From positions 1-28,454 of IMG/VR virus record IMGVR_UViG_3300007735_000573: DNA of 28,454 nt; one strand, given 5' to 3'. A program made the translations under genes and the position numbers. Below, piece by piece: positions 7,666 to 15,115 of the stretch (position 1 is its first letter; every line of letters begins with the position of its first letter). Source of the stretch: a virus. The notes below the pieces were generated by a model. That model had not been told where the DNA came from and made no database searches. It saw nothing but the letters and a program-made list of their open reading frames with translations.

Positions 7666-8462
7666 TTTTTTTTTTCTCCTAACTGTTCTTGATCCGCTGT
7701 ATTATATGCTAACAATAGACATATAGCCAATGGGTCAAACACGGTTATAATCAACACGATGAACCACTTGACCACCTTATCCATAGAAATTCCCGCCTCG
7801 TCGGCAACGAACTTAAAAGTTATTATATCATTCTTACCCATCTCGGACAACTTCAATTCTGATATGGATTTGTTCACCGCATCGATATCTTGATATGCGG
7901 CTTCCATCTTTTTGTTTTCCGATTCTATATTAGATTCACTCCTTGTTATCAACTCTACTGTCTGAGTCTGTAGTTCCTGTAATTGTATCGGGTTTCTTGC
8001 AATCATAGAATTCGTCATGGTCTGACCCATCCGCAGTTCTTGTGCAGCTCTCAAGTCATTTATGGTTACTATCCTAGATTTCGACAGATCTATCTTTTTG
8101 TTTATATCAGACCGTTTAGACTCCAACAGTGAAATCTTCTCCAAAGATAACTTATTATCAAGTGAAGAACGTTGATAAGAAGCGGTCAAATACCCAAAAA
8201 TTCCCAACGATGTTATGAACATCAGAACCAAAACGCTGAGTGTTAGGTATATTTTTAGATAGTTTTTTGTGGCTTTCCAATATTTAAACAGATAACTTGT
8301 TGACACAAGTTTTCCGAGTTCCAACGAAGCAGCCATCACCATCGCCGATTCTTTTGAACCGGAGAAAAGCATGGCTATACCTATAATTGAGAAATACGCG
8401 GCTACGGAGGCTATAAAAATTGACGTAGAAGCGACTAACTGTTTAAATGTGAAATTGTGCAT
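7662..8462 (-). CDS. Membrane coiled-coil protein
   Basis: A 266-residue protein. Hydrophobic segments are visible at about 12-33, 70-91 and 233-254, with a long Lys/Glu/Ser-rich coiled-coil region (about 95-215) between the second and third. Near the C-terminus, V-F-D-P-L-A-I-C-L-L-L-A-Y-N recalls conserved phage membrane proteins of unknown role. The stop comes right after a run of ten A, and a 42-codon -1 frame extension follows. A late-type box lies 10 nt before the ATG. A host-envelope function is inferred from the membrane topology only. Confidence 0.75.
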   Translation of the reverse strand: MHNFTFKQLVASTSIFIASVAAYFSIIGIAMLFSGSKESAMVMAASLELGKLVSTSYLFKYWKATKNYLKIYLTLSVLVLMFITSLGIFGYLTASYQRSSLDNKLSLEKISLLESKRSDINKKIDLSKSRIVTINDLRAAQELRMGQTMTNSMIARNPIQLQELQTQTVELITRSESNIESENKKMEAAYQDIDAVNKSISELKLSEMGKNDIITFKFVADEAGISMDKVVKWFIVLIITVFDPLAICLLLAYNTADQEQLGEKKN

Positions 8463-8472
8463 ACTGTATCAC

Positions 8473-8480
8473 TATAAATA
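8473..8480 (-). promoter_or_regulatory. Late-type promoter box TATTTATA
   Basis: TATTTATA on the coding strand, 10 nt before the ATG at 8462. Confidence 0.5.
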
Positions 8481-8507
8481 TCAACACAGTGTCGGAAACT
8501 CTTGAAT

Positions 8508-9173
8508 CTAAAAGGATTTTTGTTCTCGTTTCCACGCATCATATTCCGAACGACAGGCCAAATAATCGCCCGCATGAATCACTCTAGGAAGATTTGTTTT
8601 CAACTCATTGTCTGGGTTGTAACTCTTTAAGTAGGAAGAAGCCGCTTCGTGGTAAAGACCGTCCGACAATTTAATCGCCAACGTTTCTTTCCATGTGCAA
8701 ACAATCTGGTGTTGTTGGAGGATATACAACGCCCTATCCGTGACATCCATATACTGGAGATTTGGGTTAAACTTAAATATTTCTCCTCGATTTTTTTTGT
8801 GCCATTCGCTGTCTTGTGTAAGATAATACTCCCCTTGTTGTAAATCGCCCAATTTACCCAGATCGTGATGTATCGCGGAAAATACCAACTCTTCATCCGT
8901 GAAATCTATGGTAGCACCCATTGCTTCCCACAGTTTCTTTGTTCCAACGGCGGCCCGATACACGTTCATAATGTGGTCAATATACCCACCAACATAGGCA
9001 TTGTGGAAGTGTGCCTTTGCGGAAGCTGGGGCCATAACCAACCTCACTCCATATGCATCTTCCGAATAGAGTTTACGGAGTCTATCTAACCTTTCTCCTG
9101 AAAAGGTCTTTTCGACCAAGGCCATAAATTTATCGTAGAGTTTTTGAAGATCCGTCTCTGAGTATTCTTTCAT
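8508..9173 (-). CDS. HD-domain phosphohydrolase-like protein
   Basis: A 221-residue protein. HD-superfamily ligands are visible: His55 and His57 (A-H-F-H-N-A-Y), His67, the H-H-D triad at 102-104 (F-S-A-I-H-H-D-L-G-K-L-G-D), and a later acidic residue in K-L-S-D-G. HD proteins are metal-dependent phosphohydrolases acting on nucleotides or cyclic nucleotides. The true substrate here is unknown. In a phage, nucleotide-pool salvage or destruction of a host signalling nucleotide are both possible. It stands alone between a 57-residue gene and the membrane protein, without a clear late box. Confidence 0.78.
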   Translation of the reverse strand: MKEYSETDLQKLYDKFMALVEKTFSGERLDRLRKLYSEDAYGVRLVMAPASAKAHFHNAYVGGYIDHIMNVYRAAVGTKKLWEAMGATIDFTDEELVFSAIHHDLGKLGDLQQGEYYLTQDSEWHKKNRGEIFKFNPNLQYMDVTDRALYILQQHQIVCTWKETLAIKLSDGLYHEAASSYLKSYNPDNELKTNLPRVIHAGDYLACRSEYDAWKREQKSF

Positions 9174-9209
9174 TTAAGAATGATATACTGATAAACTGTA
9201 GATACAAGT

Positions 9210-9383
9210 TTATTTACTTCGGATGTAATCTACTAACTTAATACACTCGTCCGCTTTACTGTTTATCTTCGCCATGTCGAGATTTCCCGACTTAGCATAC
9301 GGTAAAGATATAGAAAGTATCTCTTCGAGATTTTTTCTAATCGAATCCTCAACAGTTTCGTTCACTTGAATAGAGTCGCTCAT
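9210..9383 (-). CDS. 57-residue unknown helical protein
   Basis: I prefer the internal ATG at 9383 (M-S-D-S-I-Q-V-N-E-T) over the upstream in-frame ATG at 9410, because a TACTTATA box lies 9 nt before it. The product is 57 residues, helical and acidic, without motifs. Its first 35 nt overlap the end of the GT8-like gene in another frame. Function unknown. Confidence 0.5.
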   Translation of the reverse strand: MSDSIQVNETVEDSIRKNLEEILSISLPYAKSGNLDMAKINSKADECIKLVDYIRSK

Positions 9384-10050
9384 AATCGTATCTATAAGTA
9401 TCGAATACATCAGAATATTCTACATTTTTATGTGTAGGGAGCCACGGGCCTCCTTCTGTGAAGTGTAGTCCTAAAGGTTTTCCATCGTTCGGTTCTTTAT
9501 ACCATCCGACCAACCAATTCCATTGAATCGGTATCGAACCGATGTCATCCTCTTCTAAAAATTTCAATTGGTGGAGAAATGCGCCTGATTGGCCGTTAAT
9601 TGTATCTGGAGATAACGTTTTTATTTTTGGATGTTCGTTATTGAAAATCATCAAACTGCTCCAGTTCTTTTTTGGAAACCTGGTTTGAATTTTTCCACCC
9701 ATTTTAGTTTCATTTATTGGGTTATAATTGTGTTTACAGCACATCACCGCGAATCGGTCATCATACAATTCGACCAAATCATAGATGTCTTTTAGAAAAA
9801 CAAAATCTCCGTCCACGAATATAGAAACCCCACGGAACTCTGAACAGTGTGGTACGAAAAATCGTGCAAAAGAAAAATCAGTGGATTCTGTTGGGTCGTC
9901 CGCACGTCTATAACTTTCGACGGTATATTTGTTTATGGGTCTAATATTGACTCTATATCGTGCGTGAGTTTCTATACTAAATTTACAAACCTCATACGCA
10001 ATCGGGTGTGCTGAGTCTAATCCTATAAATACGTTAAAGTTCTTTCTCAT
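9349..10050 (-). CDS. GT8-like glycosyltransferase
   Basis: A 233-residue protein from the ATG at 10050. A longer in-frame start at 10131 would lie deep inside the preceding gene. The start M-R-K-N-F-N-V-F-I-G-L-D-S opens a GT-A fold. The metal/nucleotide-sugar D-x-D motif is F-V-D-G-D-F-V-F (D80, D82). Near the C-terminus, G-L-H-F-T-E-G-G-P-W-L matches the H-F-T-x-G-G-P-W element of GT8-like enzymes. The enzyme would transfer a sugar from a nucleotide-sugar donor; donor and acceptor are unknown. It overlaps the radical SAM gene by 17 nt, suggesting joint expression within a modification cassette. Confidence 0.72.
   Translation of the reverse strand: MRKNFNVFIGLDSAHPIAYEVCKFSIETHARYRVNIRPINKYTVESYRRADDPTESTDFSFARFFVPHCSEFRGVSIFVDGDFVFLKDIYDLVELYDDRFAVMCCKHNYNPINETKMGGKIQTRFPKKNWSSLMIFNNEHPKIKTLSPDTINGQSGAFLHQLKFLEEDDIGSIPIQWNWLVGWYKEPNDGKPLGLHFTEGGPWLPTHKNVEYSDVFDTYRYDYERLYSSERNC
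9393..9400 (-). promoter_or_regulatory. Late-type promoter box TACTTATA
   Basis: TACTTATA on the coding strand, 9 nt before the preferred ATG at 9383, inside the end of the GT8-like gene. Confidence 0.42.
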
Positions 10051-10891
10051 AAAATAGATCTGCCAAATTTTTTCCCACCTTCTCACCGTGAATGTTGCAG
10101 ACGTTACATGGAGACAATATCCTTTTTCCAAGCATCAAAGTATCTCTATATGAACCGAGTTTCTCTGAGTTCCATATTTCAGATAAAGTGTGAGTGTTTA
10201 TGTTCAATTCGCTTCTACTCTTTCTCCCCCAATCTTCACAACATACGAGAACGTCACCATTCCAATCTATCACGAGCTTATAGAACGGCAAATAACATTT
10301 ATTGTATTTGAATTCGGATATTTTGTCAGAATTTACTGACACGAATCCTGCACGGTTAGTGAATCCGACGGGATTTTTATCCCCATAAGAGATTCTCAAC
10401 GTATAGTCATCATCAGCATACCCACGGAACAGATTTTTGAACTTTTCCAAAGATTCCTCGCCATCATAAACGCTTACTATTATGTGATTTATGCCAGCGG
10501 AGTAGATCTGTTCTATCAGATTCGGTGTGAGCCTATCTCCGTTGGTGTTGATTTCGTGAACCGACAAATCCGGATTAGCTTGTGACACAAACCCTACGTG
10601 TTCCAAGAAATTTTCTGTAAGCAACGGTTCTCCGTTCCCAGACCAGCCGAGTCGGCCACTGTATCCAAATTCGGTAAGTCTCTTTGACAACGAACTAACT
10701 GTTTCAATAGATATGTGTAAATTTTGATTGGGATACTTCTTAGCATCTGAACGTGGACAAAACCCGCACGTTCTATTACACAGCTCAGTTGGGTTCACCG
10801 TTATGCTCTGCAAACATCCATTGACCTCATCGGTATGTTTTATCTGAGAGTTCCTCAAAACAACTACATCGGATTTTGATTTTGCTATCAT
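10034..10891 (-). CDS. Radical SAM protein with SPASM-type C-terminus
   Basis: A 285-residue protein from the ATG at 10891, which overlaps the upstream stop in an ATGA junction. Iron-sulfur cysteines follow the radical SAM pattern C-x3-C-x2-C (E-L-C-N-R-T-C-G-F-C at C38, C42, C45). Then come a G-N-G-E-P-L element and E-I-N-T-N-G, both typical of SAM binding. The C-terminal part has F-Y-K-L-V-I-D-W-N-G-D-V-L-V-C-C-E-D-W-G and a final C-N-V-C, as in SPASM domains that bind extra clusters. Known relatives modify peptides, sugars or cofactors. Sitting between two glycosyltransferase-like genes, it probably alters a sugar or a glycosylated target. The substrate is unknown. Confidence 0.82.
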   Translation of the reverse strand: MIAKSKSDVVVLRNSQIKHTDEVNGCLQSITVNPTELCNRTCGFCPRSDAKKYPNQNLHISIETVSSLSKRLTEFGYSGRLGWSGNGEPLLTENFLEHVGFVSQANPDLSVHEINTNGDRLTPNLIEQIYSAGINHIIVSVYDGEESLEKFKNLFRGYADDDYTLRISYGDKNPVGFTNRAGFVSVNSDKISEFKYNKCYLPFYKLVIDWNGDVLVCCEDWGRKSRSELNINTHTLSEIWNSEKLGSYRDTLMLGKRILSPCNVCNIHGEKVGKNLADLFYEKEL

Positions 10892-11772
10892 TGGGTCAGA
10901 AAGTTGAATTTTTTCTGTAAAACTACGAACATATCGAAGTAGTTGCTCATAAAAATGTCTTTGTCGAAAATATGTTTGGTGTATCTGATTGAATTGAAAA
11001 AACACGTTTCGCTTGGAATCCCCTTGTATTTTTCCCGTATCTCTCCGTAATACTTGCTGTGTAAAAAGTCGTTAGTCACAAAGTTGGTCTTAGAACAGAG
11101 CCAGATGTCATCCAATACGCTTTTCATATCACCCTTCTCCCTGTGATATAGCGGGCGATAGTGATTCCTGACCGGTCTTTCTGTGGAATATTTGTTGGAA
11201 AAGAAATCGACCATCTGTTTACATCCTCCTACGAAAACAAGAGACTGTGGATTGAACTCTTTTATATATTTTTCGACAACAAAATCTGTTATTTCTATAT
11301 CTACATCAACGTTCAATAGACTCTTATTCTTGACGTGAAACGTGGTCAGTTTTTCAGAAACGTTCGGCTGAGCGCCGATGAGAATTTTCAATTCTATACT
11401 ATCTGTCTGGATGGGATGAACTTTCGGGAACCATTCGTAAAAAAGTAAAGTGTCGCCCGACAGTGCTTCTGGAACAACTCTTGTCAATGTCCCCTTCCGT
11501 CCGGTCTTAGATAAAAATCTCGAAAGGATGAATGCCTCAAATTTGTTGGAGGTATCGTTCTTTAATGCACGGAACATTTCTACCGGTATGCCGCTGAAAA
11601 AATCAGAATATATTCTCAACTCTATATCTGAGTTTATAGACAGTGGAATGAGAGCATCGTTGTAAACCGTTAAATCGGCTCCAAGTTTCTTTGCCACAAC
11701 ATAACTTTTTAACAACGTCATAAGATTGGTGGTGACACCAAAATAATCCTGTGATATGTTATGTAAGGTCAT
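10888..11772 (-). CDS. Possible fucosyltransferase-like GT-B protein
   Basis: A 294-residue protein. The N-terminus (V-T-T-N-L-M-T-L-L-K-S-Y-V-V-A-K-K-L-G-A) resembles the G-x-x-N-L ... A-x-x-L-A-x-x-L-G start of fucosyltransferase-like GT-B enzymes. The later part has Q-S-L-V-F-V-G-G-C-K-Q-M and then D-M-K-S-V-L-D-D-I-W-L-C-S-K-T-N-F, comparable to the donor-binding half, where D-x-x-x-L-S-x-x-D-x-x-V is common. The usual H-x-R-R-x-D is not evident, so activity is uncertain. Its stop overlaps the radical SAM start. It is divergent from the plus-strand gene at 11790. Confidence 0.42.
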   Translation of the reverse strand: MTLHNISQDYFGVTTNLMTLLKSYVVAKKLGADLTVYNDALIPLSINSDIELRIYSDFFSGIPVEMFRALKNDTSNKFEAFILSRFLSKTGRKGTLTRVVPEALSGDTLLFYEWFPKVHPIQTDSIELKILIGAQPNVSEKLTTFHVKNKSLLNVDVDIEITDFVVEKYIKEFNPQSLVFVGGCKQMVDFFSNKYSTERPVRNHYRPLYHREKGDMKSVLDDIWLCSKTNFVTNDFLHSKYYGEIREKYKGIPSETCFFNSIRYTKHIFDKDIFMSNYFDMFVVLQKKFNFLTQ

Positions 11773-11789
11773 AGATATACCATATTAAC

Positions 11790-12308
11790 GTGTTTCACAT
11801 AAAAGACAACATTTATCTGTCAGACAAAGATTTTTTATTGGATGAACGAAACCAATCTAATTTAATACAAAGTGACATAAAGAGGATACTAATATGCACC
11901 GAGTATATTGACGGTGAGATAATAAAGAACGAGTCATTGTGCCGTTTCTTATCGGCTTCAAGAATTTCTATTGATTGGGTATTTGACACACAGAGGCTCA
12001 TTCACGAAACAAGATTTAAGATGAAGGGAACGGAGGAATTCAATAAAATACGTAATGCACTTCGATGTAATTCTATCAAAACCACCAGGATTTTCAAAGA
12101 TTTGGCGGATTTTAACGGAAATATTCTGTTAGTGTGCAACAAGATGAATAAAATGTCTCCTGTATTCTGTCTATTGATTGAAAACTTAAAAACGGAGAGA
12201 TCTTCCAATTACATACTGGACTCTTTACCAGAGAGTTCTAAGGACGAAACCTCAAAAATCAGAACCACTCGGATTTTGGAATGTTATAATATGTTGAAAT
12301 CGGTATGA
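11790..12308 (+). CDS. Degenerate dual-specificity phosphatase-like protein
   Basis: A 172-residue protein with a GTG start, on the strand opposite its neighbours. The opening (I-Y-L-S-D-K-D-F-L-L ... L-I-Q-S-D-I-K-R-I-L-I-C) resembles the L-Y-L-G ... L-x-x-x-G-I-x-x-V-L start of dual-specificity phosphatases. Further on, I-L-L-V-C-N-K-M-N-K-M-S-P-V-F sits where V-L-V-H-C-x5-R-S should be: Cys is kept, but His is Val and the catalytic Arg is Met. If the relationship is right, this is a pseudophosphatase. The match is by eye and weak. It is followed 20 nt later by the oxygenase gene. Confidence 0.4.
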   Translation: MFHIKDNIYLSDKDFLLDERNQSNLIQSDIKRILICTEYIDGEIIKNESLCRFLSASRISIDWVFDTQRLIHETRFKMKGTEEFNKIRNALRCNSIKTTRIFKDLADFNGNILLVCNKMNKMSPVFCLLIENLKTERSSNYILDSLPESSKDETSKIRTTRILECYNMLKSV

Positions 12309-12328
12309 TTCCATGACATATTTGAACC

Positions 12329-12928
12329 ATGAGGTTTAGGTCTATAAAATTGTGGAAGGATCCGTTCCAACACTACACGTTTTCTCGGTTTTTTTCTCCC
12401 GTAGAGCTGGCAGACTACAAGTTCGTGGACCCTCACGGAGAAAACGGAAACCAACTCAACCAGACCAGAACCAGCAGTAAACGAAGAATCTTTATTGATG
12501 ACGAATTGTGTGAAAAACACAAAATTTACTCAAAACTTCGAGCCTTTTTCTCGTCGGAAGACACCCTCCGTCTGTTTGAATCATATATCGGAGCGCGTGC
12601 TCCAGAGTATCTCCGTATGGAAATCATAAAAGATGTTGGAGAGTCTTGGTTAGAACCTCACTGTGACATAAAAGAGAAATACCTGAGTCTGTTAATATTC
12701 ATTAACGATGTTGGCGAGGATGAAAACTTAGGAACCGACCTATATTCTTCCGAGTTAGTGGTCAAGAAGACGGTTCCATTCGTGGATAACACCGGATACT
12801 TTTTTTATCCTGGAGATAACACATGGCACGGTCTGGAACGGAGAAAAATTAAGACGCACAGAAAGATTCTTATGGTGAATTATGTGACTTTTAAGACCGA
12901 AATTCAACTTCCTCTAAGAGTTCCATGA
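12329..12928 (+). CDS. 2-oxoglutarate/Fe(II)-dependent oxygenase-like protein
   Basis: A 199-residue protein. Iron ligands fit the H-x-D ... H pattern: H111-C-D113 in L-E-P-H-C-D-I-K-E-K, and His167 in N-T-W-H-G-L-E. The 2-oxoglutarate-binding Arg is probably R178 in H-R-K-I-L-M-V-N-Y-V. The strand F-F-Y-P-G-D-N-T-W-H-G is typical of prolyl-hydroxylase-type double-stranded beta-helix proteins. Such enzymes hydroxylate protein side chains, sugars or nucleobases. Between glycosyltransferases, a sugar or fibre-protein substrate is plausible. The gene converges on the 300-residue minus-strand gene, with 25 nt of tail-to-tail overlap. Confidence 0.75.
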   Translation: MRFRSIKLWKDPFQHYTFSRFFSPVELADYKFVDPHGENGNQLNQTRTSSKRRIFIDDELCEKHKIYSKLRAFFSSEDTLRLFESYIGARAPEYLRMEIIKDVGESWLEPHCDIKEKYLSLLIFINDVGEDENLGTDLYSSELVVKKTVPFVDNTGYFFYPGDNTWHGLERRKIKTHRKILMVNYVTFKTEIQLPLRVP

Positions 12929-13806
12929 GACTTAAAAAACTGGACCAACACGTCAAACTTTTCTGCCTTTCCGGCTCTAAATAACGTGTATCCAGGACGT
13001 ATTCCGTCTAAACAAAACTCTCGTACCAACAGTTCTAACGGAACAAACTCGGTGTTCACACAGTTCTGTAAATCAACCATCACTGACAAAGAATTTCCTC
13101 TCGACAAACTCCCACCCTCTCGTAAAGACACCTTAGATTCCACTCCGACTTCTTGAAATGGAACACCAAAATGGGAACAAACGGTGTATTTCATTTCATT
13201 GTTTCCAGAGACGAAAAATGGAGTTTTTCCTGGGTTTACACTCAAAAATTTTGTAATTGCGTTTATCCAATATCTCCTTTCCATATCAAACTGTTCCGGT
13301 GTACTTGTTTTTAGATTGAACGATACGACGTCTAATGTAGGGGAACGATATTTGTATTCATCTGTTATTATTGGGTCAAACCTAAACGGTTCTATTATCT
13401 GTGAGAGGGATTTTTCGTAACCAACAGCACCATCATTGTAGTCGAGAAGGATTGTCTGGTTTTCCTTCAACGATACATTTGAAATGTTTCCGAACCGATA
13501 AACAAGTTCCCCTTTTATAGAAAACGGATACCACTTCTGAATGAATTCCTTGTATAAATCGGTGTAACTCTCACCTGCATCCAATCTCGCGCGTTCATTG
13601 AAAATGTGTTTTTGAGAACAGTTGTAATCGGGGAAAGAAACTATGTCTAAGTCAATGTCATCAAACCTCAGAATTAAGTTTTTCTCTGTTTCTAAACATG
13701 GAAAAATCAAATTAATAGAGTTCTTCTTACAGAAATCATAAGTTATGATGAACTTTAGAAGGTTTCCAGAAAGGCCGGTGTTTTTGACCGAGAAAAGTTG
13801 GTTCAT
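12904..13806 (-). CDS. Possible GT-B (fucosyltransferase-like) protein
   Basis: A 300-residue protein. The start resembles the 294-residue neighbour: S-G-N-L-L-K-F-I-I-T-Y-D-F-C-K-K-N recalls the G-N-x-L ... A x x L A K K opening of fucosyltransferase-like enzymes. Around residues 165-220, W-I-N-A-I-T-K-F-L ... T-P-F-F-V-S-G-N-N-E-M-K resembles the donor domain (F-x-x-S-x-D-x-x). The signature H-x-R-R-G-D is missing (F-N-L-K-T-S in its place). The start codon overlaps the stop of the sialyltransferase-like gene by 4 nt, so the two are probably coupled. The assignment is tentative. Confidence 0.4.
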   Translation of the reverse strand: MNQLFSVKNTGLSGNLLKFIITYDFCKKNSINLIFPCLETEKNLILRFDDIDLDIVSFPDYNCSQKHIFNERARLDAGESYTDLYKEFIQKWYPFSIKGELVYRFGNISNVSLKENQTILLDYNDGAVGYEKSLSQIIEPFRFDPIITDEYKYRSPTLDVVSFNLKTSTPEQFDMERRYWINAITKFLSVNPGKTPFFVSGNNEMKYTVCSHFGVPFQEVGVESKVSLREGGSLSRGNSLSVMVDLQNCVNTEFVPLELLVREFCLDGIRPGYTLFRAGKAEKFDVLVQFFKSHGTLRGS

Positions 13807-14402
13807 AGAGCTCTGAGTTTCCCCTTTTTTAAAAGAATCGAATGTAAAGCACGTTCGTATGAATATGGATGACGATTCTTGATGTCTCTGTTATGACTTT
13901 GTTTCCAATACCAACCGGTTTTAAAAAAGTCGAACCCATACGTATAAATCTCAGATTCTTTGAAGTGCTTCATAACAAGTCTTATTGCTCTATAACCAAG
14001 ACTCGGATTTATCAACGACAGATCTATGCTCAACGGACCCATCTCTTTATAAGACTCTATTATATCCAAGGCATCTTGACGGTTCATAAAGTGAACGAGA
14101 TTTTCCTTTTGTCTGTCATCCAATAAGGATAATATCTCTCCCTTCACGGTTTCTATTTTGTTATCATCATAGTATTCATTGAAAACTGGAAAAGTAACAA
14201 ACGTTTTTGTTTTTCGGAGCCTCTCGGTGTTAAGCTTCCAATGAGCCGTTATACAGTAGTCTGTTTTTGTGCCAACGTTTTTTTCAAATCCACCCAGTTC
14301 ATATGTTCCAAGTCTAACAACGGTGTCAAACGCATCAATTTGGTCCCCGAGAGTTCTATCTAATACTTCACAACCGTTTCCTATTAATACAAGCTTTCTC
14401 AT
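13803..14402 (-). CDS. Sialyltransferase-like (GT29-type) protein
   Basis: A 199-residue protein, shorter than animal GT29 enzymes, which carry a stem. The large sialyl motif is clear: L-I-G-N-G-C-E-V-L, G-D-Q-I-D-A-F-D-T-V-V-R-L-G-T-Y, then G-G-F-E-K-N-V-G-T-K-T-D (residues 5-48). A small-motif equivalent is N-P-S-L-G-Y-R-A-I (132-140) ... I-Y-T-Y-G-F-D-F-F. The terminal H178-P-Y-S-Y-E183 fits the H-x4-E motif, whose His is catalytic in GT29. It would add sialic acid or a related nonulosonic acid from a CMP donor. It overlaps both neighbours by 4 nt. Confidence 0.72.
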   Translation of the reverse strand: MRKLVLIGNGCEVLDRTLGDQIDAFDTVVRLGTYELGGFEKNVGTKTDYCITAHWKLNTERLRKTKTFVTFPVFNEYYDDNKIETVKGEILSLLDDRQKENLVHFMNRQDALDIIESYKEMGPLSIDLSLINPSLGYRAIRLVMKHFKESEIYTYGFDFFKTGWYWKQSHNRDIKNRHPYSYERALHSILLKKGKLRAL

Positions 14403-15103
14403 CCGTCTTTTAGAGCAACCCTTGGTTGGAGATAATACGGCGACGGATTTATTAAAGATGGCCAGTAGTTCTGGAGTTTTCCGGGAGGAATGTTACGTAT
14501 TCCCTTCAAAAAATCTCCCACATTTCGGTGTATATCATCCACAATGGGCCTCGCATCTTCTCCTAAGTTTCTGTTCATATCCTCTATTACCATATCCATC
14601 TTTTTATTTATTACACAGCTGTAGTTCTTATACAGTTCCGATAAATCCGAATCCGATATTGAATGGATATGTTTAAATCTGTCGAAATATACCTTATCGA
14701 ATTCTTGAGGAGAACTGTAGCCCATGAAATCCATTATTCTTATATAGTTTATGTTCATCCCTTCGATAAAAATAAGGCGTATCACATCCACGGAAGTCAA
14801 TCTAAAAAGGGGTTCTGATAGTATGGGCAAAAGCGTAGAACCTATAAAACTCAAAGTGATCTTCATAGATTCCTCGTAATTTCCCATGGAAAATATCTCC
14901 ACATTAAAAACCTCCGATATAGGGAAAGAATCTATTTCTTTCGTAAGAAGGTTTTTAAGAGATAACGTTCTATCATTCACCTCGAAAAAATTTTCGACTC
15001 CTCTATCATATGGGATCGAATAAATCACCCCATTTCTATTTATTTTAAGGAATCCACAATTATTCTCAAGTGTCTTGATAAGCCACTTTTCAAATGTAAC
15101 CAT
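14399..15103 (-). CDS. Unknown protein between tail fibre and glycan cassette
   Basis: A 234-residue protein with no recognised domain. A beta-rich N-terminal half (G-V-I-Y-S-I-P-Y-D) leads into helices (L-S-E-P-L-F-R-L-T-S-V-D-V-I-R-L-I-F) and a proline-rich end. It is first in an ATGA-coupled run with the sialyltransferase-like gene and sits right after the fibre stop. It has a variant late-type box 4 nt before the ATG. Fibre assembly or modification is possible but unsupported. Confidence 0.65.
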   Translation of the reverse strand: MVTFEKWLIKTLENNCGFLKINRNGVIYSIPYDRGVENFFEVNDRTLSLKNLLTKEIDSFPISEVFNVEIFSMGNYEESMKITLSFIGSTLLPILSEPLFRLTSVDVIRLIFIEGMNINYIRIMDFMGYSSPQEFDKVYFDRFKHIHSISDSDLSELYKNYSCVINKKMDMVIEDMNRNLGEDARPIVDDIHRNVGDFLKGIRNIPPGKLQNYWPSLINPSPYYLQPRVALKDG

Positions 15104-15107
15104 ATTC

Positions 15108-15115
15108 TATAACTT
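15108..15115 (-). promoter_or_regulatory. Variant late-type box AAGTTATA
   Basis: AAGTTATA then GAAT and the ATG at 15103. It has the same 4-nt spacing as the boxes before 622 and 6162, but the first bases differ. Confidence 0.3.
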
